Position numbers and translations under genes: made by a program | Part shown: piece after piece, positions 54,558-64,000 of the stretch | Layout of the letters: every line of letters starts with the position of its first letter | Numbering within the stretch: position 1 is the first letter of the stretch | Notes under the pieces: model-generated | Seen by the model: only the letters and a program-made list of their open reading frames with translations | What the model was told of the DNA's origin: nothing | Databases searched by the model: none | Origin: SZAS-103 sp038216155 | Lineage (GTDB): Bacteria > Pseudomonadota > Gammaproteobacteria > Xanthomonadales > Xanthomonadaceae | Assembly (NCBI GenBank): GCA_038216155.1 | Contig: JBBQQH010000003.1 | Location: 27,692 to 91,691 of the forward strand | Direction of reading: 5' to 3' | DNA: 64,000 nucleotides

Positions 54558-55247
54558 TCAGTAAATTGATCGTCGAACTTCATCTGAAGCTTGGCGCCGT
54601 TCAAATCGATACGCCGCCGTGTTCAGCGCAGTCACGCGGTCTTCGGCAAAGTCGGGGCGCTCGGCGAGGATGTCGCGACGTTCGAGCAGCTTCATGTTCC
54701 ATTCGCGATCGAACAGGGCGTGCACCTCGGCTTCGGCTACTGAAAACGGTGGGCCGTCCATTTGTGGTTGCGGATATTCGAGGGTGATCAGTAGGCCTTG
54801 GCAAGTTGGCGGCAGCCGCGCATAAGGCACGTCTGCGTAGCGCATGCGCATCTGGGGCGGTAGCGCGATCAGCGCGGCGCGATCGAACACGGCTGAGCAA
54901 TTGGCCAGCGTGTCTGCGGTGATGGCGAAGATGTCGGATTGGATCAACTCGACCGGCCCGGCGCTGAAGTGCGTGCCGATTGGTGAGCGGATGATGGCCG
55001 GATTGAGTTCGCGTTCGGCGAAGAATTGCTGCACGGCGATTTCAGAGAGCTCCACGCCCAGCACGCGGTGGCCGCGAGCGGCGAGCCAGTCGATGTCACG
55101 CGTCTTGCCGCAGAGCGGCACGAAGACTTGGCTGCCCGTTGGCAGGTCGAGCGAAGGCCAGTGCGCTTCGAGCAATGGAGTGGTTTGTTCCTGATGGAAG
55201 CCGATTCGGTTTTCCTGCCAGCGTTGGTGCCAGAATTTTGCGTCCAT
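54558..55247 (-). CDS. tpm: Thiopurine S-methyltransferase
   Basis: A 229-residue SAM-dependent methyltransferase. Family features are KFWHQRWQENRIGFHQ at the start, the SAM site QVFVPLCGKTRDIDWLAARG, GVELSEIAVQQFF, AVFDRAALIALPPQMR and the final PPFSVAEAEVHALF. Bacterial Tpm proteins methylate thiopurines and also tellurite and selenium compounds, giving resistance. The gene is isolated between the convergent pga operon and the repeat array. No terminator is obvious. Confidence 0.92.
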   Translation of the reverse strand: MDAKFWHQRWQENRIGFHQEQTTPLLEAHWPSLDLPTGSQVFVPLCGKTRDIDWLAARGHRVLGVELSEIAVQQFFAERELNPAIIRSPIGTHFSAGPVELIQSDIFAITADTLANCSAVFDRAALIALPPQMRMRYADVPYARLPPTCQGLLITLEYPQPQMDGPPFSVAEAEVHALFDREWNMKLLERRDILAERPDFAEDRVTALNTAAYRFERRQASDEVRRSIY

Positions 55248-55284
55248 GGCGGCAGAAAAATGGATGGGTAGGTGCGATGGTGTT

Positions 55285-55740
55285 GTGGTTCGACGGGCTC
55301 ACCACGAGCCGTTGATTATCGCGAGAGACTATTGTGCTGCTGTGGTTCGAGACGCCCTCTCGATCGTTCTGCGCGCGCCATCCCGATCGTGGTGAGGAGG
55401 ATTGATCGAGACCCAAGGTCGAGGCAATCCGTCTCGAACCACGGCTCCTCACCACGAACGATTGAGGGTGTTGTGGTTCGACGGGCTCACCACGAACGGA
55501 TTTCCCCCCCTCTCTTGCGCTACGGGCAGGGGAGGTTTGGGTAGGGTTGGATTTTGTGGTTCGACGGGCTCACCACGAACGGATTTTGCTCCCTCCCTTG
55601 CGCCACGGGCAGGGGAGGGCTGGGGAGGGGTTGGCTTTTGTGGTTCGACGGGCTCACCACGAACGGTTGGAGTGTTGTGGTTCGACGGGCTCACCACGAA
55701 CGGTTGGAGTGTTGTGGTTCGACGGGCTCACCACGAACGG
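55285..55740. repeat. Array of six GTGGTTCGACGGGCTCACCA repeats
   Basis: Six near-identical copies of a 27-base element (GTGGTTCGACGGGCTCACCA then CGAACGG) start at 55285, 55473, 55556, 55640, 55677 and 55714. The last three are spaced 37 bases apart with the same GTTGGAGTGTT linker, a perfect tandem. Two longer spacings (83-84 bases) contain a second element (TTGCGCTACGGGCAGGGGAG and variant). A separate 13-base inverted pair GTGGTTCGAGACG / CGTCTCGAACCAC occurs near 55342 and 55430. A related pair is at 31197-31274. The repeats read in all frames as spurious protein. They are of the REP/dispersed-element type. Confidence 0.9.
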
Positions 55741-55757
55741 TTGAGATAGGATTTTCG

Positions 55758-55785
55758 TTTCCTGTTTCCTGTTTCCTGTTTCCTG
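55758..55785. repeat. Four tandem TTTCCTG heptamers
   Basis: TTTCCTG is repeated four times without interruption, followed by a diverged fifth unit TTCCCG. It lies between the repeat array and the end of parC and outside any gene. Confidence 0.9.
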
Positions 55786-55854
55786 TTCCCGTTGGCCAGC
55801 TGGGCTATTCGCTAGCCCTTCGGTCCACGCAGTCCCGTTACCCTTTCCCCATCC

Positions 55855-58101
55855 TTATTCCACCGACAGTCCATCCACCTTCTGCCAGCCGCGTGGCAAC
55901 AGGCCGCCGCGGGCGGCTCTGGCGCCGAGGTAGGCGTCGAGATCCTTCCATGCCAAGCGCATTGGGGTGCGGGCGCCGCTGTGGACGTGCAGGGCGCCGT
56001 CAGCCGGAATCGCGGCGACAGCGGCGACGCGTTCGGTGCCGAGTTTCGCGCGCGGAATGTCGATCAGCTTGTTGCCTTTACCTTTGTCGAGTTCGGGCAG
56101 GTCGGCGACCGGAAATACCAACAGGTGACCGGCGGTGGTGATTACTGCGAGTCGATCACTGCTCGCATCGCGCACCAAAGCCGGTGCCAGTGCGAACGCA
56201 CCTGCGGGCATGCCGATCAACGCCTTGCCGGCCTTGTTGCGGCCGGTGAGGTTTTCAAAGCGGGTGAGGAATCCGTAGCCGTGGCTGGACGCGAGCACCA
56301 CGCGGGTGTCGGCTTCGGCGCTGACCATCGCCTGGAATTGAGCGCCAGGGGTTGGCGTGAAACGGCCAGTCAATGGTTCACCATTGCCGCGTGCGGAAGG
56401 CAACGTATGTGCTGGCGTGGAATAGCTACGTCCGCTGGAATCGATGAAGGCCACCTGCTGCGTGCTGCGCGTGTGGATCGCCTGGCGCAGGCGGTCGCCG
56501 TCGCGATACGACAGCGCGGATGCATCGACGTCGTGACCCTTGGCCGCGCGCACCCAACCTTTTTCGGACATCACGACAGTGACAGGTTCGCTGGGCACCA
56601 ATTCGGATTCGGACATCGCCTGCGCCGAGCCGCGCATCACCAGTGGCGAACGTCGCGCATCGCCAAACTTCTTCGCATCGGCCAGTAGTTCGTCCTTCAG
56701 CAGCTTCTTCAATTTCGCCTTCGAACCAAGCGTGGCGACGATGCGATCTCGTTCGGTTGCGAGTTCGTCCTGCTCGCCGCGGATCTTCATTTCCTCCAAG
56801 CGCGCGAGTTGCTTGAGCTTGGTCTCCAGGATGTAGTCAGCCTGCGCCTCGTCCAGCTTGAAGCGCTTCATCAGCACTGGCTTGGGCTCGTCCTCGCTGC
56901 GGATGATGCGGATGACTTCGTCGAGGTTGAGAAACGCGACCAGCAGTCCTTCCAGTAAATGCAGGCGGCGCTCGACCTTGTCCAGGCGATTTTGCAGACG
57001 GCGACGGACAGTGTTGTCGCGAAACTCCAGCCATTCGGACAGGAATCGCTTGAGGTTTTTCACCTGCGGCCGGCCATCCAAGCCAATCACGTTGATGTTG
57101 ACGCGGAAACTCTTTTCAAGGTCCGTGGTGGCGAACAGATGTCCCATCAGGCCATCGGCGTCGACACGGTTCGAGCGTGGCACCAACACGATGCGGGTGG
57201 GATTGGCGTGGTCGGATTCGTCGCGGATGTCTTCCAGCCACGGCAGTTTTTTCGCGCGCATCTGCTGCGCAATCTGCTCGATCACTTTCGACGGCGAGAC
57301 CTGATAGGGCAGGGCGGCGATCACGATGTTGTTGTTCTCACGCGCGAATGTGGCGCGGGCGCGCAGGCTGCCGCCGCCGGTTTCGTAGATCGCCAGCAGA
57401 TCGGCGCGCGCGGTGATGATTTCCGCCTCGGTCGGATAGTCCGGGCCGAGCACGTGTTCGCACAGATCGCGCACGCTGGCGTCGGGCGCATCCAACAAAT
57501 GGATGCAGGCGCTGACCACTTCGCGCAGGTTGTGCGGCGGCACATCGGTGGCCATGCCGACCGCGATGCCGGTGGTGCCGTTGAGGAGCAGGTGCGGCAG
57601 TCGCGCGGGCAGCCAGCTGGGTTCCTCCAGCGTGCCGTCGAAGTTCGGCGTCCAGTCGACCGTGCCGTGGCCGACCTCGCCCAACAGCACCTCGGCAATC
57701 GGTGTGAGTTTGGCTTCGGTGTAGCGCATTGCCGCGAACGACTTCGGATCGTCCGAAGAACCGAAATTGCCTTGGCCTTCAATCAACGGATAGCGATACG
57801 AAAACGGCTGCGCCATCAACACCAGCGCCTCGTAGCAGGCCGAATCGCCGTGCGGATGGTATTTGCCGATCACATCGCCAACCGTGCGCGCGGCTTTCTT
57901 CGGCTTGGATGTCGACGACAAGCCAAGTTCGCTCATTGCGTAGATGATCCGCCGCTGCACCGGTTTCAGGCCGTCGCCGAGGAACGGTAGTGCTCGATCG
58001 AGCACCACGTACATCGAATAATCCAGATACGCGCGCTCGGCGTACTCGCGCAGCGGAATCTGTTCGAAGCCGTGAAAACTGGCGCGTGGGGAATCGGTCA
58101 T
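55855..58101 (-). CDS. parC: DNA topoisomerase IV subunit A
   Basis: A 748-residue protein from ATG 58101; an earlier start adds residues without family similarity. The catalytic Tyr is in FAAMRYTEAKL (near 122). The N-terminal LDRALPFLGDGLKPVQRRII, KKAARTVGDVIGKYHPHGD and NFGSSDDPKSFAAMRY are hallmark gyrase/topo IV A sequences. The C-terminal part is a shorter beta-pinwheel without the GyrA-box (QRRGGKG), which supports ParC. It decatenates chromosomes with ParE, which is not in the window. It has no adjacent partner. Confidence 0.93.
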   Translation of the reverse strand: MTDSPRASFHGFEQIPLREYAERAYLDYSMYVVLDRALPFLGDGLKPVQRRIIYAMSELGLSSTSKPKKAARTVGDVIGKYHPHGDSACYEALVLMAQPFSYRYPLIEGQGNFGSSDDPKSFAAMRYTEAKLTPIAEVLLGEVGHGTVDWTPNFDGTLEEPSWLPARLPHLLLNGTTGIAVGMATDVPPHNLREVVSACIHLLDAPDASVRDLCEHVLGPDYPTEAEIITARADLLAIYETGGGSLRARATFARENNNIVIAALPYQVSPSKVIEQIAQQMRAKKLPWLEDIRDESDHANPTRIVLVPRSNRVDADGLMGHLFATTDLEKSFRVNINVIGLDGRPQVKNLKRFLSEWLEFRDNTVRRRLQNRLDKVERRLHLLEGLLVAFLNLDEVIRIIRSEDEPKPVLMKRFKLDEAQADYILETKLKQLARLEEMKIRGEQDELATERDRIVATLGSKAKLKKLLKDELLADAKKFGDARRSPLVMRGSAQAMSESELVPSEPVTVVMSEKGWVRAAKGHDVDASALSYRDGDRLRQAIHTRSTQQVAFIDSSGRSYSTPAHTLPSARGNGEPLTGRFTPTPGAQFQAMVSAEADTRVVLASSHGYGFLTRFENLTGRNKAGKALIGMPAGAFALAPALVRDASSDRLAVITTAGHLLVFPVADLPELDKGKGNKLIDIPRAKLGTERVAAVAAIPADGALHVHSGARTPMRLAWKDLDAYLGARAARGGLLPRGWQKVDGLSVE

Positions 58102-58294
58102 GCGGAAATACCTCAGGGGTTGTGGGTATTTTACCCGTGCCCGAGGGAAATTCTGTTCCAGCGCGGATCGATCCGCCGCAACATGACGTTTCGGCAATGA
58201 TCCGGCAAACCGCCGGTACGAGCGCTAGGCTCAGGCTGCGTAGAGGTTGCGCCCATGCGCGATCCGATTACCACTCACGATTCTGGAGACGACC

Positions 58295-58627
58295 GTGAAC
58301 AAGTTATTGATTGCAATTGCAGTTGCAAGCGCTCTGATGTTTTCCGGCGCCAGTCAGGCCGCGCCAGTAGCGGCGCCTACCGCCAAATCCACGATGGCTG
58401 CACCGGTTGCAAAGTCGTCCATGGCTACACCGGCTGCAAAACCAGCCGCCGCAACGCCGACGCCGATAGCTTCTAAAGTGGTCAAGGCTGACGCCGCGAA
58501 GCCGGTGTCGTGCCGCGATGCCAAGGGAAAGTTCGTAAAGTGCGCGACCACCAAGCCAATGAAGAAGGCTCCATGCCATGACGCGAAAGGCAAGTTCGTG
58601 AAGTGCCCGGTGAGCGCAAAGAACTGA
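58295..58627 (+). CDS. Small secreted Ala/Lys-rich protein with repeated CxDAKGKFVKC motifs
   Basis: A 110-residue product from GTG 58295 with GGAG upstream. A signal peptide (LLIAIAVASALMFSGASQAA) is followed by three near-repeats AKSTMAAPV, AKSSMATPA, AKPAAATPT. Two copies of C(R/H)DAKGKFVKC occur, at VSCRDAKGKFVKCATT and APCHDAKGKFVKCPVS. The paired Cys ten residues apart in each unit could form a disulfide or bind metal. It is loosely like PsiF-type small proteins but I cannot assign a family. Monocistronic. Function unknown. Confidence 0.65.
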   Translation: MNKLLIAIAVASALMFSGASQAAPVAAPTAKSTMAAPVAKSSMATPAAKPAAATPTPIASKVVKADAAKPVSCRDAKGKFVKCATTKPMKKAPCHDAKGKFVKCPVSAKN

Positions 58628-58812
58628 TCTGATTTGAGCGATAGAGCCAGGCGTGCGCATCCTGTGGGTCATCCCGATGTAGCGCTCGATCCGTGCTGGT
58701 CATCAATCTTGATGCAGGCGCTTTCAACGTCGTGGCGACGGTACAGCGCCTCGGCTGTGCGTCGTCATCCCCCCATCGATCACTTGATGGACTGTGCGGG
58801 CAATCGTCCTGT

Positions 58813-58849
58813 CAGCAGTTTTGCACCGACTCGGAGCGCAAAACTGCTG
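58813..58849. other. Perfect 12-base stem-loop upstream of the hydroxylase gene
   Basis: Arms CAGCAGTTTTGC (58813-58824) and GCAAAACTGCTG (58838-58849) enclose a 13-base loop ACCGACTCGGAGC. No T-run follows in either direction, so it is not a simple terminator. It lies 60 bases before the hydroxylase ATG and may act in RNA or as a protein-binding site. Confidence 0.6.
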
Positions 58850-58908
58850 GCTATCTTGCTCGATGCCACGTTCGCGAGGGAACGGGCGTAGTCTGATGCG
58901 AATCCCGA

Positions 58909-59616
58909 ATGCCCCTAGGGGTCGTGTTGGAACCTGTCTTTTTCAACTGCGCGATACCGTTCGCGGAGCAGCGCTCGGAGACCCTCGCGGACGTCGGTCG
59001 GTCGACCAAGGCGCGCGTCGAGGCCGTTTATGGCACCCAGCAAATCGGGGCCGGCAAGGCCGATGTCTATACGCTCGACGATTTCCTCGGGCCAGCGCAA
59101 TGCGCCGCGCTGATGACGTTGATCGACGGCGCCTGCAATCCGTCGGCGCTGTTCGACGCCGAAGCATTCCAGGGCTACCGCACCAGCGACAGTTGCAATC
59201 TCAGCCCGTACGAACCGGTCGTGCGGCAGATCGACCTGGCACTCTCGGGGTTGCTCGGGATCGATCCGAAACATGGCGAGGCGCTGCAGGGCCAACGGTA
59301 TCGGGAAGGCCAGCAATTCAAGAGCCACGCCGACTTTTTCTACATCGACCAGCCCTACTGGCTCGATGAAAAGGGCCGTGGCGGGCAGCGCAGTTGGACG
59401 GCGATGATCTATCTCGACGCGCCCGAGGCGGGTGGGGCCACTGCGTTCCCGCATCTGGGGATTCAGGTGTCGCCGAAAGCCGGACGGCTGCTCGCATGGA
59501 ACAACATGGCCGAAGATGGCAGCCCCAACAGCTGGACGACGCACGAAGGATGCCCGGTCGAAAAAGGCGTCAAGCACATCGTCACCAAGTGGTATCGCGA
59601 ACTGCCTTGGAGCTGA
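58909..59616 (+). CDS. Prolyl 4-hydroxylase-type 2-oxoglutarate/Fe(II) dioxygenase
   Basis: A 235-residue protein. The Fe(II) triad is visible: the HxD motif in QFKSHADFFYIDQP and the distal His near the C-terminus in SWTTHEGCPVEKGVKHIVTKWYRELPW, which also carries the 2-oxoglutarate-binding Lys. GGQRSWTAMIYLDAPEAGGAT, FPHLGIQVSPKAGRLLAWNN and ALQGQRYREGQQFKSH complete the fold. It hydroxylates proline or another residue in an unknown target. The start ATG 58909 has no strong ribosome site, so a downstream start is possible. A polyproline-containing exoprotein is encoded 2 kb downstream, but a link is speculation. Confidence 0.85.
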   Translation: MPLGVVLEPVFFNCAIPFAEQRSETLADVGRSTKARVEAVYGTQQIGAGKADVYTLDDFLGPAQCAALMTLIDGACNPSALFDAEAFQGYRTSDSCNLSPYEPVVRQIDLALSGLLGIDPKHGEALQGQRYREGQQFKSHADFFYIDQPYWLDEKGRGGQRSWTAMIYLDAPEAGGATAFPHLGIQVSPKAGRLLAWNNMAEDGSPNSWTTHEGCPVEKGVKHIVTKWYRELPWS

Positions 59617-60032
59617 TCGTGGCGGACAGGTCAGGGCTCTCGCGTCGATTCCGGCCGATTCCGTCGAGGAACATGCGCGCTTGGCTGAGCGTGGAAGATT
59701 CGAGCAACGAGCGTGCGATTTTGGCGCTTGACGAAGGCGTTTCCGATCGGACTCGAGCTGACTCGAACGGAGACCGCGCTGGCGGCTTTCTACTTCGCAA
59801 GCTCTGAAGCTGAACCGAACGCCTTCTGGCGTACCTTATGTGTTGAAGCGCACACTAGTCGAATTGCAAATGGTACATGGTTGGTGTGAAAATCCAATCA
59901 ACGCCGCAAGATTTGCGACGCAGTTTGGTAGTTAGGTTGCCGCTCCTTTAATAGCAATTGGATTGTCGTTTTCTCTGTCGTGGACAGGCACGTTGCGCGC
60001 TAGCGCAGCGAAATGGATAAGGGGTAGCTAGC
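59617..60032. other. Intergenic region with one doubtful small frame
   Basis: About 415 bases before the two-partner secretion genes. A GTG frame at 59619-59807 begins two bases after the hydroxylase stop and reads 62 residues (MRAWLSVEDSSNERAILALD, ending GGFLLRKL), with no clear family or ribosome site. The remaining sequence is AT-richer and probably holds the tpsB promoter, but no consensus box is clear. AAGGGG lies eight bases before GTG 60033. Confidence 0.35.
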
Positions 60033-61700
60033 GTGAAAAAGTATTTGATCACTTCGACCTTGCTGATGCTGAGCCAAGGCGCGTTGGCGCAACAGCAGGC
60101 GCCCATCGGCGGAGGGCAGTTTCAGCAGATTCCTCCCTCTCCAGAACCCCAGAGAGCCGCGCCACAAATCCGGATCGAAGAAGGCGCTGAATCCGGGACT
60201 GCGACAGCGAGCGACGCGAAAATCGTCGTCAACAGCATCCGGATCAGCGGCGAGACCGTGTTTAGTGAAGCCGACCTGCTCGCCCTTACTGGATTCAAGC
60301 CCGAAAGCGAACTGAGTCTTGCCGACCTTAGAGTGATGGCGTCGGCGATTTCGGCTTACTACCATCGGCACGGTTATTTTGTGGCGCAGGCCTACCTGCC
60401 GCCGCAACAGATCACCAACGGGGCAGTGACCATCGAGGTGATGGAAGGTCATTACGGCACAATCACCCTGCGCAATCACTCCACGCTGTCGGATGCGCGG
60501 CTCAACCGGTTTCTTGGCGGGCTTAACAGCGGCGACACGATCACCATCGCTCCGCTTGAGCATCGCCTGCTGTTGCTGTCGGACCTTCCCGGCGTCATCG
60601 TCAATTCGACGATGGTCGCCGGCACCTCACCCGGAACATCGGACCTGATCGTCGACGTGCGTCCCGGAAGAAAGGTGACCGGCAGTGTTGAGGCCGACAA
60701 TGCCGGCAATCCCTACACCGGTAGGTACCGAGTCGGGGCGACGGTACATATCAACAATCTCACCGGAAACGCGGATGTGGCGAGCCTGCGCGTGCTGACG
60801 GCTGGCGATGGCCTGAAGTACGGCCAGATTTCTTATCAGGCGCAAGTCGGCAAAGCGACGGTCGGAGTCGCCTACGCCGCACTGGACTATCGCTTGGGCA
60901 AACAGTTTTCGGCGCTGGATGCACACGGCAATGCGCAGATCGCGAGCATCTTCGGCAGCTATCCGCTGATCCGGTCCCGCAAAAACAATCTCAGCTTCAC
61001 CGCCGAGTTCGACAACCGGAAGTTCCAGGACATCGAGGGTGTGACGCATTCGGAAACCAATCGGACGATCAACGCCCTGATGCTGGGTATCCGCGGCGAT
61101 CACCGCGACGAATTCGGCGGCGGCGGATACAGCGCCTATGCGCTCACCGGGACGTTCGGAAACCTCGACATCCACACGCCGCTGGCGCTTTTTGTGGATC
61201 AATTGACCGCGCGTACCAACGGTCATTACGGCAAGTTGACGTTCAATGCCATGCGGCTGCAGCGGCTGACTGATTCCTGGTCGCTGTATGCAGGGATCAA
61301 CGGCCAACTCGCCTCGAAGAATCTGGATATCTCGGAAAAGATGGAACTGGGCGGCATGTACGCCGTGCGGGCCTATCCCGAGGGCGAGGCGTATGCGGAC
61401 GAGGGTGTCATGCTGACTCTGGAAGCCCGGTATCTGTTGCCGAAGTTCTGGGATCGCATGCGTGGGGACATCCATCTGCTCGGCTTCGTGGATGCCGGCA
61501 GGGTGACCCTCAACAAGAATCCCTACGACGGCGGAACGAACCACCGATCGCTCAGCGGCGCTGGCGTGGGCGCGACCTGGGACGATTACAACGACTTTTC
61601 GTTGCGGGCTTATTACGCCTGGAAGATCGGGAACGAGATGGCCCTTTCGGCGCCGGACCGATCAGGTCGGTTCTGGATACAGGCCGTGAAATATTTTTGA
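60033..61700 (+). CDS. TpsB outer-membrane transporter (ShlB/FhaC family)
   Basis: A 555-residue protein from GTG 60033 (AAGGGG upstream). Signal peptide MKKYLITSTLLMLSQGALAQ, a Pro/Gln-rich linker (about 22-55), POTRA domains (about 65-220; VVNSIRISGETVFSEADL, AYYHRHGYFVAQAYLPPQQI) and a C-terminal 16-strand beta-barrel ending with RSGRFWIQAVKYF are visible. Such TpsB proteins secrete one partner exoprotein across the outer membrane. The gene is 55 bases before its TpsA partner, a complete two-partner secretion pair. The hemolysin-activator/adhesin type cannot be decided from this part alone. Confidence 0.92.
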   Translation: MKKYLITSTLLMLSQGALAQQQAPIGGGQFQQIPPSPEPQRAAPQIRIEEGAESGTATASDAKIVVNSIRISGETVFSEADLLALTGFKPESELSLADLRVMASAISAYYHRHGYFVAQAYLPPQQITNGAVTIEVMEGHYGTITLRNHSTLSDARLNRFLGGLNSGDTITIAPLEHRLLLLSDLPGVIVNSTMVAGTSPGTSDLIVDVRPGRKVTGSVEADNAGNPYTGRYRVGATVHINNLTGNADVASLRVLTAGDGLKYGQISYQAQVGKATVGVAYAALDYRLGKQFSALDAHGNAQIASIFGSYPLIRSRKNNLSFTAEFDNRKFQDIEGVTHSETNRTINALMLGIRGDHRDEFGGGGYSAYALTGTFGNLDIHTPLALFVDQLTARTNGHYGKLTFNAMRLQRLTDSWSLYAGINGQLASKNLDISEKMELGGMYAVRAYPEGEAYADEGVMLTLEARYLLPKFWDRMRGDIHLLGFVDAGRVTLNKNPYDGGTNHRSLSGAGVGATWDDYNDFSLRAYYAWKIGNEMALSAPDRSGRFWIQAVKYF

Positions 61701-61755
61701 GCCGCGCTGCCGGTATAGATACGGATTGAGCAACCAAAGCATTCAGGAGATCCCC

Positions 61756-64000
<2,245 letters not shown>

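Noticed and set aside
55285..55740. CRISPR array
   Set aside because: Spacings are irregular, linkers are repeated rather than unique, and no cas genes are nearby.
55402..56141. Plus-strand frames reading through the repeat array
   Set aside because: The repeats read as similar peptides in every frame; not coding.

Overview
The window is GC-rich chromosomal DNA of a gammaproteobacterium, most likely from the Xanthomonadales/Lysobacterales (Rhodanobacteraceae or a relative). This placement is inference. It rests on gene content (sucA-sucB-lpdA, serA beside a D-2-hydroxyglutarate dehydrogenase, M3 dipeptidase, DUF6090 protein, TIR-TPR protein, many GGDEF/EAL/HD-GYP proteins) and on dispersed REP-like repeats of the kind common in that order. 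No tRNA, rRNA, CRISPR array or complete insertion sequence was seen.

Layout. 1-668 is the 3' end of pbpC. 726-1811 is a conspicuously AT-richer gene encoding an HNH nuclease fused to a WYL domain, probably acquired. 2008-7766 holds a ferritin-like protein, a peroxiredoxin, CbpA, a response regulator with an HD-GYP protein, and AcuI. 8018-16451 is the minus-strand Dcp gene and the 2-oxoglutarate dehydrogenase operon. 16741-21515 pairs a CHASE2 membrane protein with an SH3-M48 protease, then an M20 hydrolase. 21564-31107 carries a periplasmic-propeller diguanylate cyclase, DUF6090, a second peroxiredoxin, a histidine phosphatase, PanD and an S45 acylase. 31385-33395 is asnB behind an asparagine-rich leader peptide and a terminator. 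33508-36123 is an LTxxQ periplasmic protein with an OmpR/CpxR-type two-component system. 36733-45433 holds a TIR-TPR protein, a GAF-GGDEF-EAL protein, serA and its divergent D-2-hydroxyglutarate dehydrogenase, and a diguanylate cyclase that follows a frameshifted membrane gene. 45464-48983 is a small-enzyme cluster with a LysR regulator. 49992-54434 is a KaiC/EAL fusion remnant followed by pgaA-pgaC-pgaD (no pgaB) behind a consensus sigma-54 promoter. 54558-58101 is tpm, a repeat array and parC. The right edge is a two-partner secretion pair whose exoprotein contains 63 consecutive prolines and runs off the window.

Themes. Cyclic-di-GMP is the dominant theme: one HD-GYP, two intact GGDEF cyclases, one degenerate-GGDEF/EAL protein and one EAL remnant lie in the same 64 kb as a PNAG-type exopolysaccharide operon. 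PgaC-PgaD synthases are known to be activated by c-di-GMP, so a functional link is plausible but not shown. The most striking regulatory element is the asnB leader (31385-31562). A peptide with five Asn codons in a seven-codon stretch is followed by segments that can form mutually exclusive antiterminator and terminator hairpins, the arrangement of a ribosome-mediated asparagine attenuator.
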